A stretch of 64,000 nt of DNA from an uncultured Bacteriovoracaceae bacterium (lineage in GTDB: Bacteria > Bdellovibrionota > Bacteriovoracia > Bacteriovoracales > Bacteriovoracaceae). The stretch spans positions 1 to 64,000 of the forward strand of contig CALHBF010000013.1 of the NCBI GenBank assembly GCA_937931205.1, given 5' to 3'. The notes below the pieces were generated by a model. That model saw only the letters and a program-made list of their open reading frames with translations. It had not been told where the DNA came from and did no database searches. Made by a program: the position numbers and the translations under genes. Positions 53,295-62,242 of the stretch are shown one piece after another. Positions within the stretch are counted from its first letter, which is position 1. Each line of letters starts with the position of its first letter.

Positions 53295-53735
53295 ATGAAG
53301 ATTTTTATTGCCTCAGATCATGCTGCCTTCAATGAAAAACAGGCCCTTATTTCAGCTCTCAAAAATAAATTTGAAGTGATTGATCTTGGAACGAATTCAT
53401 GTGATTCGGTAAACTACGCAGACTATGCCTTTGCGATGGTAAAAAAGATCCAAAATACGAACGAGAAGGGGATTCTTCTCTGCGGTTCGGGGATTGGTAT
53501 TTCGATCGCGGCCAATCGTTTTAAAGGCATCCGAGCAGCTCTATGCCGAGATATCGAAGACGCTAAACTTGCTCGTCTTCATAATGATGCCAATATCATT
53601 GCTTTTGCTGGGAGAAAAACTCTCGTCGAAGATATGGTCAAAATGAGCGAAGTTTTTTTCACCACAGAATTTGAAGGTGGAAGACATCAAAAAAGAATTG
53701 ATGCTTTTAACAATCTTGGAGAAGGCTCAGTCTAG
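53295..53735 (+). CDS. rpiB: Ribose-5-phosphate isomerase B
   Basis: 146 residues. FIASDHAAFNEKQAL start with the catalytic-base region, GILLCGSGIGISIAANRFKG phosphate loop with the active-site Cys, and ARLHNDANIIAFAGR. It interconverts ribose-5-phosphate and ribulose-5-phosphate, linking nucleotide sugars to the pentose pathway. GAGGAGA precedes the ATG and the ahcY terminator lies 14 bases upstream, so it has its own promoter or depends on readthrough. The stop overlaps the converging secreted gene by 9 bases, within a bulged hairpin. Confidence 0.95.
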   Translation: MKIFIASDHAAFNEKQALISALKNKFEVIDLGTNSCDSVNYADYAFAMVKKIQNTNEKGILLCGSGIGISIAANRFKGIRAALCRDIEDAKLARLHNDANIIAFAGRKTLVEDMVKMSEVFFTTEFEGGRHQKRIDAFNNLGEGSV

Positions 53736-55352
53736 CTGAGCTTCTCCGTCCAATCTTTTCCATGTGTGACGATATCTGTTTGAGATAATATCAAAGATAG
53801 GTGTCTCAGGAGCGTTGCTTACATCAGCGTTTTCAATTGCTTTCTGGGCGAAGTTGATAACTTCTGTTGAAGCACTTGAAGAATCTTTTTTACCCAAGAG
53901 ATTTGGCATAACAAAACCAGGCTCATTTGAGCGAGCAGAGTTAGTATTGGAACCATTGCTCTTATACTGAGTTTTAACTCCGCCGATTTTGGTTTGCTCG
54001 GTTGCTGCTTTATTTGAAAGCTGGGCCTTTCCTAAGCTTGCTCCTCCAGCAATAGAATTTTCCGGATATTCAGGCTTGGCACTTGCTACCTTGGCAGCAA
54101 TCTCTGGAGTCACAAGTCCTGCTAAATCCTTCGCGACTTCTTTTTGTTCAGCAGTCAGTTGAATCGCTTCAGGATTTGGATTCTTTATCTGACGTGAAAT
54201 TTTTGAACCCATCGCTGCTGCTTGAGTCGAGTAGGCATTTAGTTTTGCTTCATCATAGAGTCCTGAGTTAAGAAGGTCATGACCTGACTGCATCTGGCTC
54301 ATAAGGTTAGCAGCTCCACTGACATTGGGATTAATGGCAGAGACTTTAACTCGCAGACAGCTATTCGTTTTTTTACACTGACATTGCTCATCGTATGAAA
54401 CAGTTCCATCACTTGCCTTACTGGCACAACCAATCTCAGCAAGGGGAGTATCAAAGTTTCCTTTATTGAGAATACAAACTTCTTGATACTCAGCTGGATA
54501 AATATCTTTTGATGTTTTTTCATTACAAAAACAAGCTGACTGAGTCCAAGGGTTACATTCACCAGTCTTTGGAAGAGCATCAATAACTTTTTGAACCTTG
54601 CCAGCCAGACGATCGTGCTTTTTAGCCTTCTTCATATAGAGTGTTGTCAGGAGAGTAGACCCCGCCATTTTCACTCCTATTTTCCAGTTAAAAGACTGCT
54701 GGCCAGTGGCGAGGGAAACAGCATAACAAGTCGTCACTAGTCCATAAGCAGTTGCCTGATATGTGGCCGACTTCTTTCTCGCTTTATGAGTTTCTTTTAA
54801 ATTAACAAGTGTTCTTAACTGAGCATCGGGAATTGAAGATTCGCTTTTAGAACCTTTTTGCTGCAATTTATTTTGCATGGCCATTGAAACCATTTCATAA
54901 CCCATGGCCCCGATGATACACCAGTCGGTTCCTTCTTCTTTTGTTTCCTTCGCTTCAGGTTTTGCAGCTGAAGCTTCCTGCCCAGTAGCCCCATTATCTA
55001 TTTTAGCAGAGTCTGATACAGATTGAGCTTCAGGAGTTGTTGTAGTCTTATCACTCGCGGCCGCTTTTTTACTACCTGTTGGAATTTGATTCAGCACTAA
55101 CGGCAGAGCAGTGGCATAGACCTGCCCAATAATTTTCTCAATCCCTCCATTATCTTCATCGGCCGCACAGTTTTGTAGGTCCTTACAGCCGTCGGTATAG
55201 ATTTGATCCTTAATCCCTTGGTGAACAAACTCTTTTGACTCTTTGGCCTGTTTATCAGTGAGGTCTCCCGATTCAGTAAAGACTGTATTGAGGTCTTGGG
55301 CAAAGACTTGGGTAGAGAGGAGATAAACAAGAGTAAAAAGTATTGTTTTCAT
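53727..55352 (-). CDS. Large secreted Cys-rich hypothetical protein
   Basis: 541 residues, signal peptide MKTILFTLVYLLSTQVFAQD. The mature protein has an acidic/Thr-rich linker (about 90-150), a hydrophobic pair around 155-260 (GAMGYEMVSMAMQ; KMAGSTLLTTLYMKKAKK) that could be amphipathic helices or membrane spans, and then a Cys cluster (SACFCNEKT, EVCILN, IGCAS, QCQCKKTNSCLR). The C-terminal third is Asn/Ser/Ala rich and probably disordered. No family recognised; proteins of this shape (signal, hydrophobic centre, Cys cluster, disordered end) look lineage-specific. It overlaps rpiB tail to tail. Confidence 0.72.
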   Translation of the reverse strand: MKTILFTLVYLLSTQVFAQDLNTVFTESGDLTDKQAKESKEFVHQGIKDQIYTDGCKDLQNCAADEDNGGIEKIIGQVYATALPLVLNQIPTGSKKAAASDKTTTTPEAQSVSDSAKIDNGATGQEASAAKPEAKETKEEGTDWCIIGAMGYEMVSMAMQNKLQQKGSKSESSIPDAQLRTLVNLKETHKARKKSATYQATAYGLVTTCYAVSLATGQQSFNWKIGVKMAGSTLLTTLYMKKAKKHDRLAGKVQKVIDALPKTGECNPWTQSACFCNEKTSKDIYPAEYQEVCILNKGNFDTPLAEIGCASKASDGTVSYDEQCQCKKTNSCLRVKVSAINPNVSGAANLMSQMQSGHDLLNSGLYDEAKLNAYSTQAAAMGSKISRQIKNPNPEAIQLTAEQKEVAKDLAGLVTPEIAAKVASAKPEYPENSIAGGASLGKAQLSNKAATEQTKIGGVKTQYKSNGSNTNSARSNEPGFVMPNLLGKKDSSSASTEVINFAQKAIENADVSNAPETPIFDIISNRYRHTWKRLDGEAQLD

Positions 55353-55539
55353 AAAATCACCTTAGAATAACAGTATTTTACCACGCTCAAGGGAGCGGAG
55401 AAGGGGCGCAGAACTTGCCACACGGAAAAATGCCTTTTTTCAAAGAGTTAGCCCGTTTGGTGAAAGGGGGTTAGTCAGGGCAACTGCAACAAATATTTAT
55501 CGTTTGACTCTAGAGGGGGGGGCAAGTAAGTTAGTAGCC

Positions 55540-56058
55540 ATGTCAGAGAAAAAAGCGATTCAACACACACATGATAATGATCTAACTCACTCTATGGTTC
55601 ACTACCTGCTAGCGATCCATAAACTGAAAGAGTCAAAGGGTTATGCCCGAGTTACTGATATTGCTCATGAGATGGGATTAACGAAAGGTTCAGTTTCGAC
55701 AGCTCTTTCTAACTTAAAGAAAAGAGAGCTGGTTCTTGAAGATGAAAGCAAATTCCTTTCGCTTTCACACACTGGTCATGAAGCAGTTCATGGCATTCTT
55801 TCAAATAGAACACTTCTTTATTATTTCCTAAAAGATATTTTAGGAGTCTCTGAAGAGATTGCTCACAAAGACTCTTGTTTGATGGAACACTTGATGAGTT
55901 CTGATACTCGTGAGAATTTCTTTAATTTTATGAAAAACCTTTGTGGTGAAAATCATAAAACAATGAATTTCACGACTTCTTTTGATTTCTCTCAATTCGA
56001 GCATCAGCATGAGTTCGAAGAAATTCAAATCGGTGATTCTTACTTAAAGAGTGAATGA
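55540..56058 (+). CDS. DtxR/MntR-type regulator
   Basis: 172 residues from ATG 55540. Winged helix (about 20-80: KGYARVTDIAHEMGLTKGSV, LSNLKKRELV) closely follows MntR/DtxR. The dimer/metal domain has SCLMEHLMSSD, in which C-x-x-E-H matches the second metal site of DtxR. By manual alignment the first-helix ligands of MntR are His and Leu here and another His is Arg, so metal selectivity may differ or be lost. The end is His/Glu rich (FSQFEHQHEFEE). ATGA overlap with the carrier gene suggests it regulates that gene or shares its signal. Confidence 0.82.
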   Translation: MSEKKAIQHTHDNDLTHSMVHYLLAIHKLKESKGYARVTDIAHEMGLTKGSVSTALSNLKKRELVLEDESKFLSLSHTGHEAVHGILSNRTLLYYFLKDILGVSEEIAHKDSCLMEHLMSSDTRENFFNFMKNLCGENHKTMNFTTSFDFSQFEHQHEFEEIQIGDSYLKSE

Positions 56059-57272
56059 ACTTTCTCAAATCCCTAAATGATTTTACCAAAGAGCAGAAGG
56101 AGAGCTTCGTCTACTTTCTGCTCGCTTATTTTTTCTCCTTATTTAATTATCCCCTTATTCGTTCTGCTACCACCGTCCATTTTTTTGAGTTCTTTGGAGC
56201 AAAGTCATCTCCCTATGCTTGGCTTTGGACGGTAATTTTTCTTTCTCTTGCTGTTGGAGGGAGTAACTTTCTTCAAAGCAGGCTTTCGATTCAGCGAGTA
56301 TTCCTGATTATCAGTTCTTTGAGTGCTGTTATTTTTTATTTTACCGAGCACATGGGGAAAGTTACTTATCTGGGATATTTGCCTTTCATTTGGAAGGATA
56401 TCTACATTGTTTTACAGATTCATCTGCTTCTGGCCTTTATCAATCAGGCCTTAAATAAAGACCTCTTCAAGAAGTTTGTAGGGCCCATAGGTGCAATTGG
56501 AAGTCTAGGCGGAGTTATCGGTGGTCTTCTTACAAGTTACTTAAGTGCTGATTTTGGAACAACTGCAGTACTACTTGCAGGAAGTCTTATGGTGCTAATG
56601 CCTGGTCTATTCTTTTTGAAAACGAAGAATACCATTCAACAGGTTGAAGAAAAAAGTAACGTATCTCCGTTGGCAAGCTTCTCTCCTGAAGTGAAGAGAT
56701 ATATTTTCTATATTGCGCTGATGGTTGCCATCACTCAGTTCATTATCAATATCGCTGATTTTAAATTTAACATTGCCTTTGAAAAAGCAGTCAGTGGTAA
56801 AGAGTTAAGAACAGAATATCTGGGACATCTTTACAGCGTTATTAATTTTTTCAATTTAGTTTTTCAGTTCTTTTTTGTGCCTTTGATTTTATCAAAAGTG
56901 ACGGAACGAACTTTCCATTTCCTGATACCTGCCAGTTATCTTATTGGGCAGTTGCTGTTGATGAGTTGGGGAGGAGGCGTTGTTGGAATCGCTATTTTCT
57001 TTGTTTATCTCAAGGCGAGTGACTATTCGTTCTTTGTTTCGGCCAAGGAAATGCTTTATCAGCCGCTGAGCTCCGCCCAAAAATACGGAGCCAAATACAT
57101 TACCGATATGCTTGTGTATCGTTATTCTAAGGCCCTAATAGCTCTGGTGCTCATTTATGTTCAGTCTCTTTTCCTGATTGATACATTGATGATAGTATTA
57201 CTTATTCTCTGGATTTTGGTGATTGTTCGCTTATTCCAAGTATATCCCACAGAAAAATCTTCTTTAAAGTGA
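56055..57272 (+). CDS. ATP/ADP-translocase-like (Npt/Tlc) carrier
   Basis: 405 residues with about eleven hydrophobic helices. The start (YPLIRSATTVHFFEFFGAKS) and the region near 330 (KASDYSFFVSAKEMLYQPLS, then KYGAKYITDMLVYRYSKALI) match, by eye, the conserved cores of the AAA nucleotide translocases of Rickettsia and Chlamydia (R-x-x-K...D-Y-S-x-F...K-E-M-L-Y-x-P-L). Those exchange host ATP for ADP or take up nucleotides. Some free-living bacteria use related carriers for other substrates. Coupling to a DtxR-type regulator is unusual. In a predator it could harvest prey nucleotides; this is inference. Confidence 0.72.
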   Translation: MNFLKSLNDFTKEQKESFVYFLLAYFFSLFNYPLIRSATTVHFFEFFGAKSSPYAWLWTVIFLSLAVGGSNFLQSRLSIQRVFLIISSLSAVIFYFTEHMGKVTYLGYLPFIWKDIYIVLQIHLLLAFINQALNKDLFKKFVGPIGAIGSLGGVIGGLLTSYLSADFGTTAVLLAGSLMVLMPGLFFLKTKNTIQQVEEKSNVSPLASFSPEVKRYIFYIALMVAITQFIINIADFKFNIAFEKAVSGKELRTEYLGHLYSVINFFNLVFQFFFVPLILSKVTERTFHFLIPASYLIGQLLLMSWGGGVVGIAIFFVYLKASDYSFFVSAKEMLYQPLSSAQKYGAKYITDMLVYRYSKALIALVLIYVQSLFLIDTLMIVLLILWILVIVRLFQVYPTEKSSLK

Positions 57273-57279
57273 GGTTAAT

Positions 57280-59304
57280 ATGAATCTTTTATTACAAAAA
57301 CCGACTGCTGCGCATGGAGCCTACCCATTAGATCAAATCAAAGTTGATGATTTTCTTCCGGCCCTTAAAGAAGCGGTTGCAAGTGCTAAAACAAACATGG
57401 AAGCATGGAAACAGAGTAAGCAAACTGATTTTAAACACGTGATTGTTGAGCGTGGATTTATCTCTGAACAAGTTGATTACATTGCTTCTATTTTTCATAA
57501 CCTTCATTCTGCTGAATGTACTGAAGAGCTAGAAAAGATTTCTCCTGAAATGATGGAGATTCTCACTCGTTTTGGTAATGATATGGCCCTTGATCCGGTC
57601 ATCTTTGAGAAAGTAAAGGCTTCTTATGAGGCCCGCCAATCACAGAACCTGACAGGTGAAGAGCTTAGAATTTTAGAACAAACTTACAAAGGGTTTGTTC
57701 GTTCTGGTGCACTTTTAAATGATAAAGATAAAGAAGAGATGAGAGAAATTGACGAGAAGCTTGCAAAAGTAGGTCTCAATTATTCTCAAAACGTTCTTAA
57801 GGCCACTAACCACTTCACTCTCGATATTACTAATGAAAGTGACCTTGCAGGTCTTCCAGAAGCCGTTGTTGAAGGCGGAGCTGAACTCGCAGTCAAGAAT
57901 GGCAAACAAGGCTGGAGCTTCGGTCTGCAAATGCCTTCATACCTTCCGTTTATGACTTATGCTAAGAATAGAGATCTTCGAAAGAAGATGTTTCTTCTTA
58001 ATGCCTCTAAAACTTTTGGAAATGAGTTTGATAACCAGAATGCCATTAAAGAAATTTTAGAGCTGCGCGCTCGTCGTGCAAAACTTCTAGGTTTCAAAAC
58101 TCATGCTGATTATGTGCTAGAAGAGCGTATGGCGATGAATGCTACAAAAGTAATGGATTTCCTAAATCAATTGCTTGTAAAGGCAAAACCTTTTGCCCAA
58201 AAAGATCTTGATCGCCTGAAAAAACTAGCAAATGAAATGGATGGCATTACTGATTTTGCTTCTTATGATTCTGCTTACTATTCAGAGCTTTTAAAGAAAA
58301 AAGAACTAGAGATGGATGATGAAATGCTTCGTCCATACTTTAAACTTGAAAATGTTATTGATGGTGTTTTTAAAGTAGGTCAAAAACTTTACGGATTAAA
58401 CTTTAAAGAAGTGAATAACATTCCAAAGTATCATCCAGAGGTGCGTACTTACGAAGTTTATGATGAGAACAATAAATTCATTTCATTGTTCTATGCTGAT
58501 TTCTTCCCAAGAGCGACAAAGCGTCAAGGTGCGTGGATGTCGGTATTTAAAGATCAAGGGTTGAACTCAAATGGTGAAATCCAAAGACCACACATCATCA
58601 ACGTTTGTAACTTCACAAAACCGACAAAGACAAAACCTTCACTTCTTACTCTTGATGAAGTGCTAACTCTTTATCATGAGTTTGGTCATGGCCTTCATGG
58701 AATGCTGACAAAATGTAAGTATAAGGATCTTTCTGGAACAAATGTATTCTGGGATTTCGTAGAACTTCCGTCACAAATTATGGAGAACTGGGTTCTAGAA
58801 AAAGAATGTCTTGATCTCTTCGCGGTTCACTATGAAACAGGCGAGAAGATTCCTGAAGCCCTCATTACAAAAATTAAAGAATCTGGGAAATTCCTAGAAG
58901 GTTTAGGAACTCTTCGTCAGCTTTCGTTTGGTTTCTTAGATATGGCCTACCATACTGCAAACCCTGCAGATATTAAGGACATTAAATCTTTTGAAGATGC
59001 TGCCATTAAAGATTGTTCACTTCTTCCTTCATTTGCAGGAACAAGTATTTCAACTTCTTTCTCACATATTTTCGCTGGTGGATATTCAGCTGGATACTAT
59101 TCTTATAAATGGGCCGAAGTTCTTGATGCAGATGCATTCGATTACATTAAGAGCAAGGGTGTATTCAATAAAGAAGTGGCCGGAAAGTTCAAGGAACACA
59201 TTTTAGAGCGTGGTGGAACAGAGCATCCGATGGAGCTTTATAAAAAGTTCCGCGGGCAGGAACCAGATGTTAATGCGCTCTTAAAAAGAGCCGGACTTCA
59301 GTAG
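57280..59304 (+). CDS. M3-family oligopeptidase
   Basis: 674 residues, the size of oligopeptidase A and dipeptidyl carboxypeptidase. LYHEFGHGLHGML (His466-Glu-x-x-His470) and the downstream FWDFVELPSQIMENW (Glu ligand) are the M3 zinc site. No signal peptide, so it is cytoplasmic and cuts short peptides, probably finishing breakdown of imported protein. It starts 7 bases after the carrier gene and closes the regulator-carrier-peptidase operon; a long hairpin follows at 59343. Catalytic residues are intact. Confidence 0.95.
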   Translation: MNLLLQKPTAAHGAYPLDQIKVDDFLPALKEAVASAKTNMEAWKQSKQTDFKHVIVERGFISEQVDYIASIFHNLHSAECTEELEKISPEMMEILTRFGNDMALDPVIFEKVKASYEARQSQNLTGEELRILEQTYKGFVRSGALLNDKDKEEMREIDEKLAKVGLNYSQNVLKATNHFTLDITNESDLAGLPEAVVEGGAELAVKNGKQGWSFGLQMPSYLPFMTYAKNRDLRKKMFLLNASKTFGNEFDNQNAIKEILELRARRAKLLGFKTHADYVLEERMAMNATKVMDFLNQLLVKAKPFAQKDLDRLKKLANEMDGITDFASYDSAYYSELLKKKELEMDDEMLRPYFKLENVIDGVFKVGQKLYGLNFKEVNNIPKYHPEVRTYEVYDENNKFISLFYADFFPRATKRQGAWMSVFKDQGLNSNGEIQRPHIINVCNFTKPTKTKPSLLTLDEVLTLYHEFGHGLHGMLTKCKYKDLSGTNVFWDFVELPSQIMENWVLEKECLDLFAVHYETGEKIPEALITKIKESGKFLEGLGTLRQLSFGFLDMAYHTANPADIKDIKSFEDAAIKDCSLLPSFAGTSISTSFSHIFAGGYSAGYYSYKWAEVLDADAFDYIKSKGVFNKEVAGKFKEHILERGGTEHPMELYKKFRGQEPDVNALLKRAGLQ

Positions 59305-59342
59305 TTTATAGCTCAAAGCTAAAGATCTTATTAACTTTACTA

Positions 59343-59389
59343 AAACTCAGTGTTGAAGCACTCTATAGGGCCACACACTGAGTTTTTTT
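59343..59389 (+). terminator. Terminator that ends at the kinase start codon
   Basis: An 11-bp stem (59343-59353 with 59375-59385) and a T-run reaching 59389. ATG 59390 follows at once. A -10-like TCTATA lies inside the 21-nt loop, so transcripts for the kinase might begin there and escape the hairpin. Confidence 0.8.
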
Positions 59390-61429
59390 ATGCCTAGATC
59401 TCGACATTATTTTGAAGTTCTCACTGATCTAGTAAAGAAGAGAGAACTGTTTGATGGAGAAAATCGATTCAAAACCTTTTCACATATTTGTGAAGTGATT
59501 GCTCATGCGATGGATGTATCGCGCGTAGGTGTCTGGCTCCTTTCCAATGCTCAAGGTGCATTTATAGAAGAAGTAACTATCGTTGTTGGCAAAGGGCATA
59601 CGATGGGGCGCATTCTTTTTTCTAAAGAAATTAATCAATATGTTTCAAAGATTCAAAGTGCACGAGTCAGTCAGTTTCCCGATCGTGGAACTATTGATCA
59701 TGTCTTAGGCAAAAACTACACGCCTGAAGTCGTCAGTATCATGGATGCGGTGATTTATTCAGATGGTGAGATGGTTGGAATCTTATGCATTGAAGACGAC
59801 CATGTTAAAGAATGGACCCAGCATGATGAGTCTTTTCTTGCATCTTGTGCTGACCTTGTTGGTCGCGTTTTAGAATCAGAAAAGAGACAGATTTATAGTA
59901 GAGAGTTAAGTCAGAGAATTATCTTTCTAGAACATAATCTTAAAAAACGAATCGAAGAACTTAATGATGTTAATACCGATCTTCACATCGCTCTTGAGAG
60001 TGCTCAGGCCGGTAAGTGGAGACTTGAGCTTGAGGGTGATATTTTAGAATTAGATAAGCCTTGGTTTCAAAAATATGGCTTCTCTCCTGATTCAATTCCA
60101 ACAAGCATGAAAGAGTTTTATGAAATTCTTCACCCAGATGATAGGAAACGAGTTAAAGAAGAGATTGATATTTATCAGTTTAATTCCAGTGATGATTATG
60201 AAACTCGTTATCGTCTGATTACTCCTGCCGGAAATCAGGTCTGGTGTATGGAGCGAGGGCGAGTGACTAGAGATGAATCAGGACATCCCATCCGTCTCAC
60301 AGGAATGAATTTTGATATCACCGCTCTGGTTTATTGGGAAAGAGATCTTTCCATGTCAGAGTCTCAGCTTAAATCAATGATCCATTCTATTCCGATTCCG
60401 ATGGTAATGCTTGATCGTGATATGAGAATCGTGGCCAAGAGTATCCGCTGGGATGAAGAGTGGGGCCAGTATATCGATCATGAATCAAACCAGATCAAAG
60501 AAAAATTCAGTACCTTCAACTGGTATGAAATGGCCGAGAAGGCCTTAGCAGGTGAAACTTTCGAGGCCACAGAAGAGTATGTGGAAGAGTTAGGTCACTT
60601 GATGTGGATAAGATGGCTGATTAAACCTTGGCGTGATGCTGAGGGGATTATCAGCGGTGTTATCATGATGATCGAGGATGTCACTTCAAAAAAAGAAGCT
60701 GAGGCCAGACTATCTCAAGCATCAAAGCTTTCTGCTCTTGGAGAAATGGCCGGAGGGATCGCTCACGAAATTAATAACCCTTTAAGTATTATTAAAGGGT
60801 ATTTAGATCTTATTAAAAAACATCACCATCGTGGGACTCTTGATAATGAAGTATTGAGAACCTATTTAGGGAAGATGGATGTGACTGTTGGAAGAATTTC
60901 CCGAATTGTAAATGGAATGAGGAGATTCTCAAGAGAGTCATCTCAAGATGAGAAAGCAGCTCATTCGATTGTTCGAATCATTGAAGATACATTTGATATC
61001 TGTCAGGAGAAAATTAACAACAGCGGAATTCTTCTCGAACTTAATGTTCACTCACGTGATACTTATATTCTTTGTCGTCCCATTGAAATCTCGCAAGTTA
61101 TCTTGAATCTGATTAATAATGCTTTTTATGCTGTTGCCGAAGATAATCATCCATGGATTAGAGTGGATGTTAAAAAAAGAGAAAGGAACATTGTTGTAGA
61201 AGTTTCTGACTCAGGTCTTGGCATAGAACCGATTATTAGACAGAAGTTATTTCAGCCTTTTTTCACAACTAAAGAAGTGGGAGAGGGAACAGGACTAGGA
61301 CTTTCCATCTCCAAAGGGATTGTTGAAGAGCACGGCGGGAATATCTATTACGATAATACCAAGCCTAATACTACTTTTGTTGTAGAGTTTCCGATGCTAG
61401 ACATGGAAGGTACTCAAAGCTTGTCCTAA
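59390..61429 (+). CDS. GAF-PAS hybrid sensor histidine kinase
   Basis: 679 residues. A GAF domain (about 15-165; VGVWLLSN, GILCIEDDH) is followed by a PAS with PAC (about 200-320; YETRYRLITPAGNQVWCMER, GMNFDITAL), a second PAS (about 320-440; PMVMLDRDMRIVAKS), HisKA with His459 in GEMAGGIAHEINNPLS, and HATPase_c (NLINNAFYAV, DSGLGI, GEGTGLGLSIS). No membrane helices, so a cytoplasmic sensor of a small ligand or redox state. No receiver follows; the response regulator pair at 49191-50536 is a candidate partner. No ribosome site before the ATG. Its last 59 bases overlap the converging nuclease gene. Confidence 0.9.
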   Translation: MPRSRHYFEVLTDLVKKRELFDGENRFKTFSHICEVIAHAMDVSRVGVWLLSNAQGAFIEEVTIVVGKGHTMGRILFSKEINQYVSKIQSARVSQFPDRGTIDHVLGKNYTPEVVSIMDAVIYSDGEMVGILCIEDDHVKEWTQHDESFLASCADLVGRVLESEKRQIYSRELSQRIIFLEHNLKKRIEELNDVNTDLHIALESAQAGKWRLELEGDILELDKPWFQKYGFSPDSIPTSMKEFYEILHPDDRKRVKEEIDIYQFNSSDDYETRYRLITPAGNQVWCMERGRVTRDESGHPIRLTGMNFDITALVYWERDLSMSESQLKSMIHSIPIPMVMLDRDMRIVAKSIRWDEEWGQYIDHESNQIKEKFSTFNWYEMAEKALAGETFEATEEYVEELGHLMWIRWLIKPWRDAEGIISGVIMMIEDVTSKKEAEARLSQASKLSALGEMAGGIAHEINNPLSIIKGYLDLIKKHHHRGTLDNEVLRTYLGKMDVTVGRISRIVNGMRRFSRESSQDEKAAHSIVRIIEDTFDICQEKINNSGILLELNVHSRDTYILCRPIEISQVILNLINNAFYAVAEDNHPWIRVDVKKRERNIVVEVSDSGLGIEPIIRQKLFQPFFTTKEVGEGTGLGLSISKGIVEEHGGNIYYDNTKPNTTFVVEFPMLDMEGTQSLS

Positions 61430-62150
61430 AGTCCCAATCAGCTAATTTCAAATTTTCTTCCGCTGCTTCTTCTCTTGCATTCAAGAATCGAAAGAAATTA
61501 ATTTGTGCATAGTCTTCAATCTCTTTGATGGAAAGAGAGTATCGCTCTAAATTGTCATGAGGAACAGTTGTAGGAATGAGAAAGCCAATGCCTTTATAGC
61601 CTGCACCTTCTTTTCTTAGAATAACTTTAAAATACTCTTTAGGAATACTGACACGATTACCTTGGCCGATTGTCGGGAGATTATCGATAAGAATTGGACC
61701 TGTGATAATCCAGATCTTTTCATACTTGCTGGCCCATGCTCGAGTCAGTCCTTCAAGTTTATTCCAAGTGACCTGATTGAAACGAGCGGGTTGCGGGGTC
61801 ATATTAGACATAAAGAATGTCTCGCTCATGACTTGCTTATTTCTTTTCATATCCCCAGCAGGAACGAGGTGTCCGCGATCATAACCACTTTTCTTGTAAT
61901 CTTGTGGAGTAGATGAACCGGTGCTGACTTGAGGATCTGCTCGGAAATTATTAGTGCGTGAGGTACAGTTTTGAAGAAAGTCTTTTTCGAGTGTGTATTC
62001 CACCCAGTTAGCTACTTCATGATCCTCATTATAATTAATGAGGTACTTCGTTTTTTTGATGATCTCCCCTCGAGCATTTGAATCTGCCATCGGAGTAGAA
62101 AGAGTCCATCCTGGAAGGGACAAAATAAAACTTAAAATGATTGTAAACAA
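61371..62150 (-). CDS. Secreted DNA/RNA non-specific endonuclease (NUC1)
   Basis: 259 residues from TTG 62150 with AAGGA upstream, giving a signal peptide (MFTIILSFILSLPGWTLSTP). SGYDRGHLVPAGDMKRNK has the D-R-G-H motif with the catalytic His, and NQVTWNKLEG the metal-binding Asn; MSNMTPQPARFN is also typical. Such Mg-dependent enzymes cut DNA and RNA without sequence preference. In this gene set it would break down prey or environmental nucleic acid, feeding the 5'-nucleotidase next to it and the deoC and rpiB routes. The 3' end overlaps the kinase gene by 59 bases, the longest antisense overlap of two firm genes here. Confidence 0.92.
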   Translation of the reverse strand: MFTIILSFILSLPGWTLSTPMADSNARGEIIKKTKYLINYNEDHEVANWVEYTLEKDFLQNCTSRTNNFRADPQVSTGSSTPQDYKKSGYDRGHLVPAGDMKRNKQVMSETFFMSNMTPQPARFNQVTWNKLEGLTRAWASKYEKIWIITGPILIDNLPTIGQGNRVSIPKEYFKVILRKEGAGYKGIGFLIPTTVPHDNLERYSLSIKEIEDYAQINFFRFLNAREEAAEENLKLADWDFRTSFEYLPCLASETLQQK

Positions 62151-62202
62151 AAGCCTATCCTTAGCTAATAGTTCTAAGAATAGTGTAGGGGAAAGTGAAA
62201 TG

Positions 62203-62231
62203 CCTTACCACCGAAAAAATCGGCGGTAAGG
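62203..62231 (-). terminator. Hairpin after the 5'-nucleotidase gene
   Basis: Arms 62203-62213 and 62221-62231 pair over 11 bases as minus-strand RNA, one being G:U. It sits 12 bases past the nucleotidase stop. Confidence 0.6.
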
Positions 62232-62242
62232 TAAAGTTTGTG

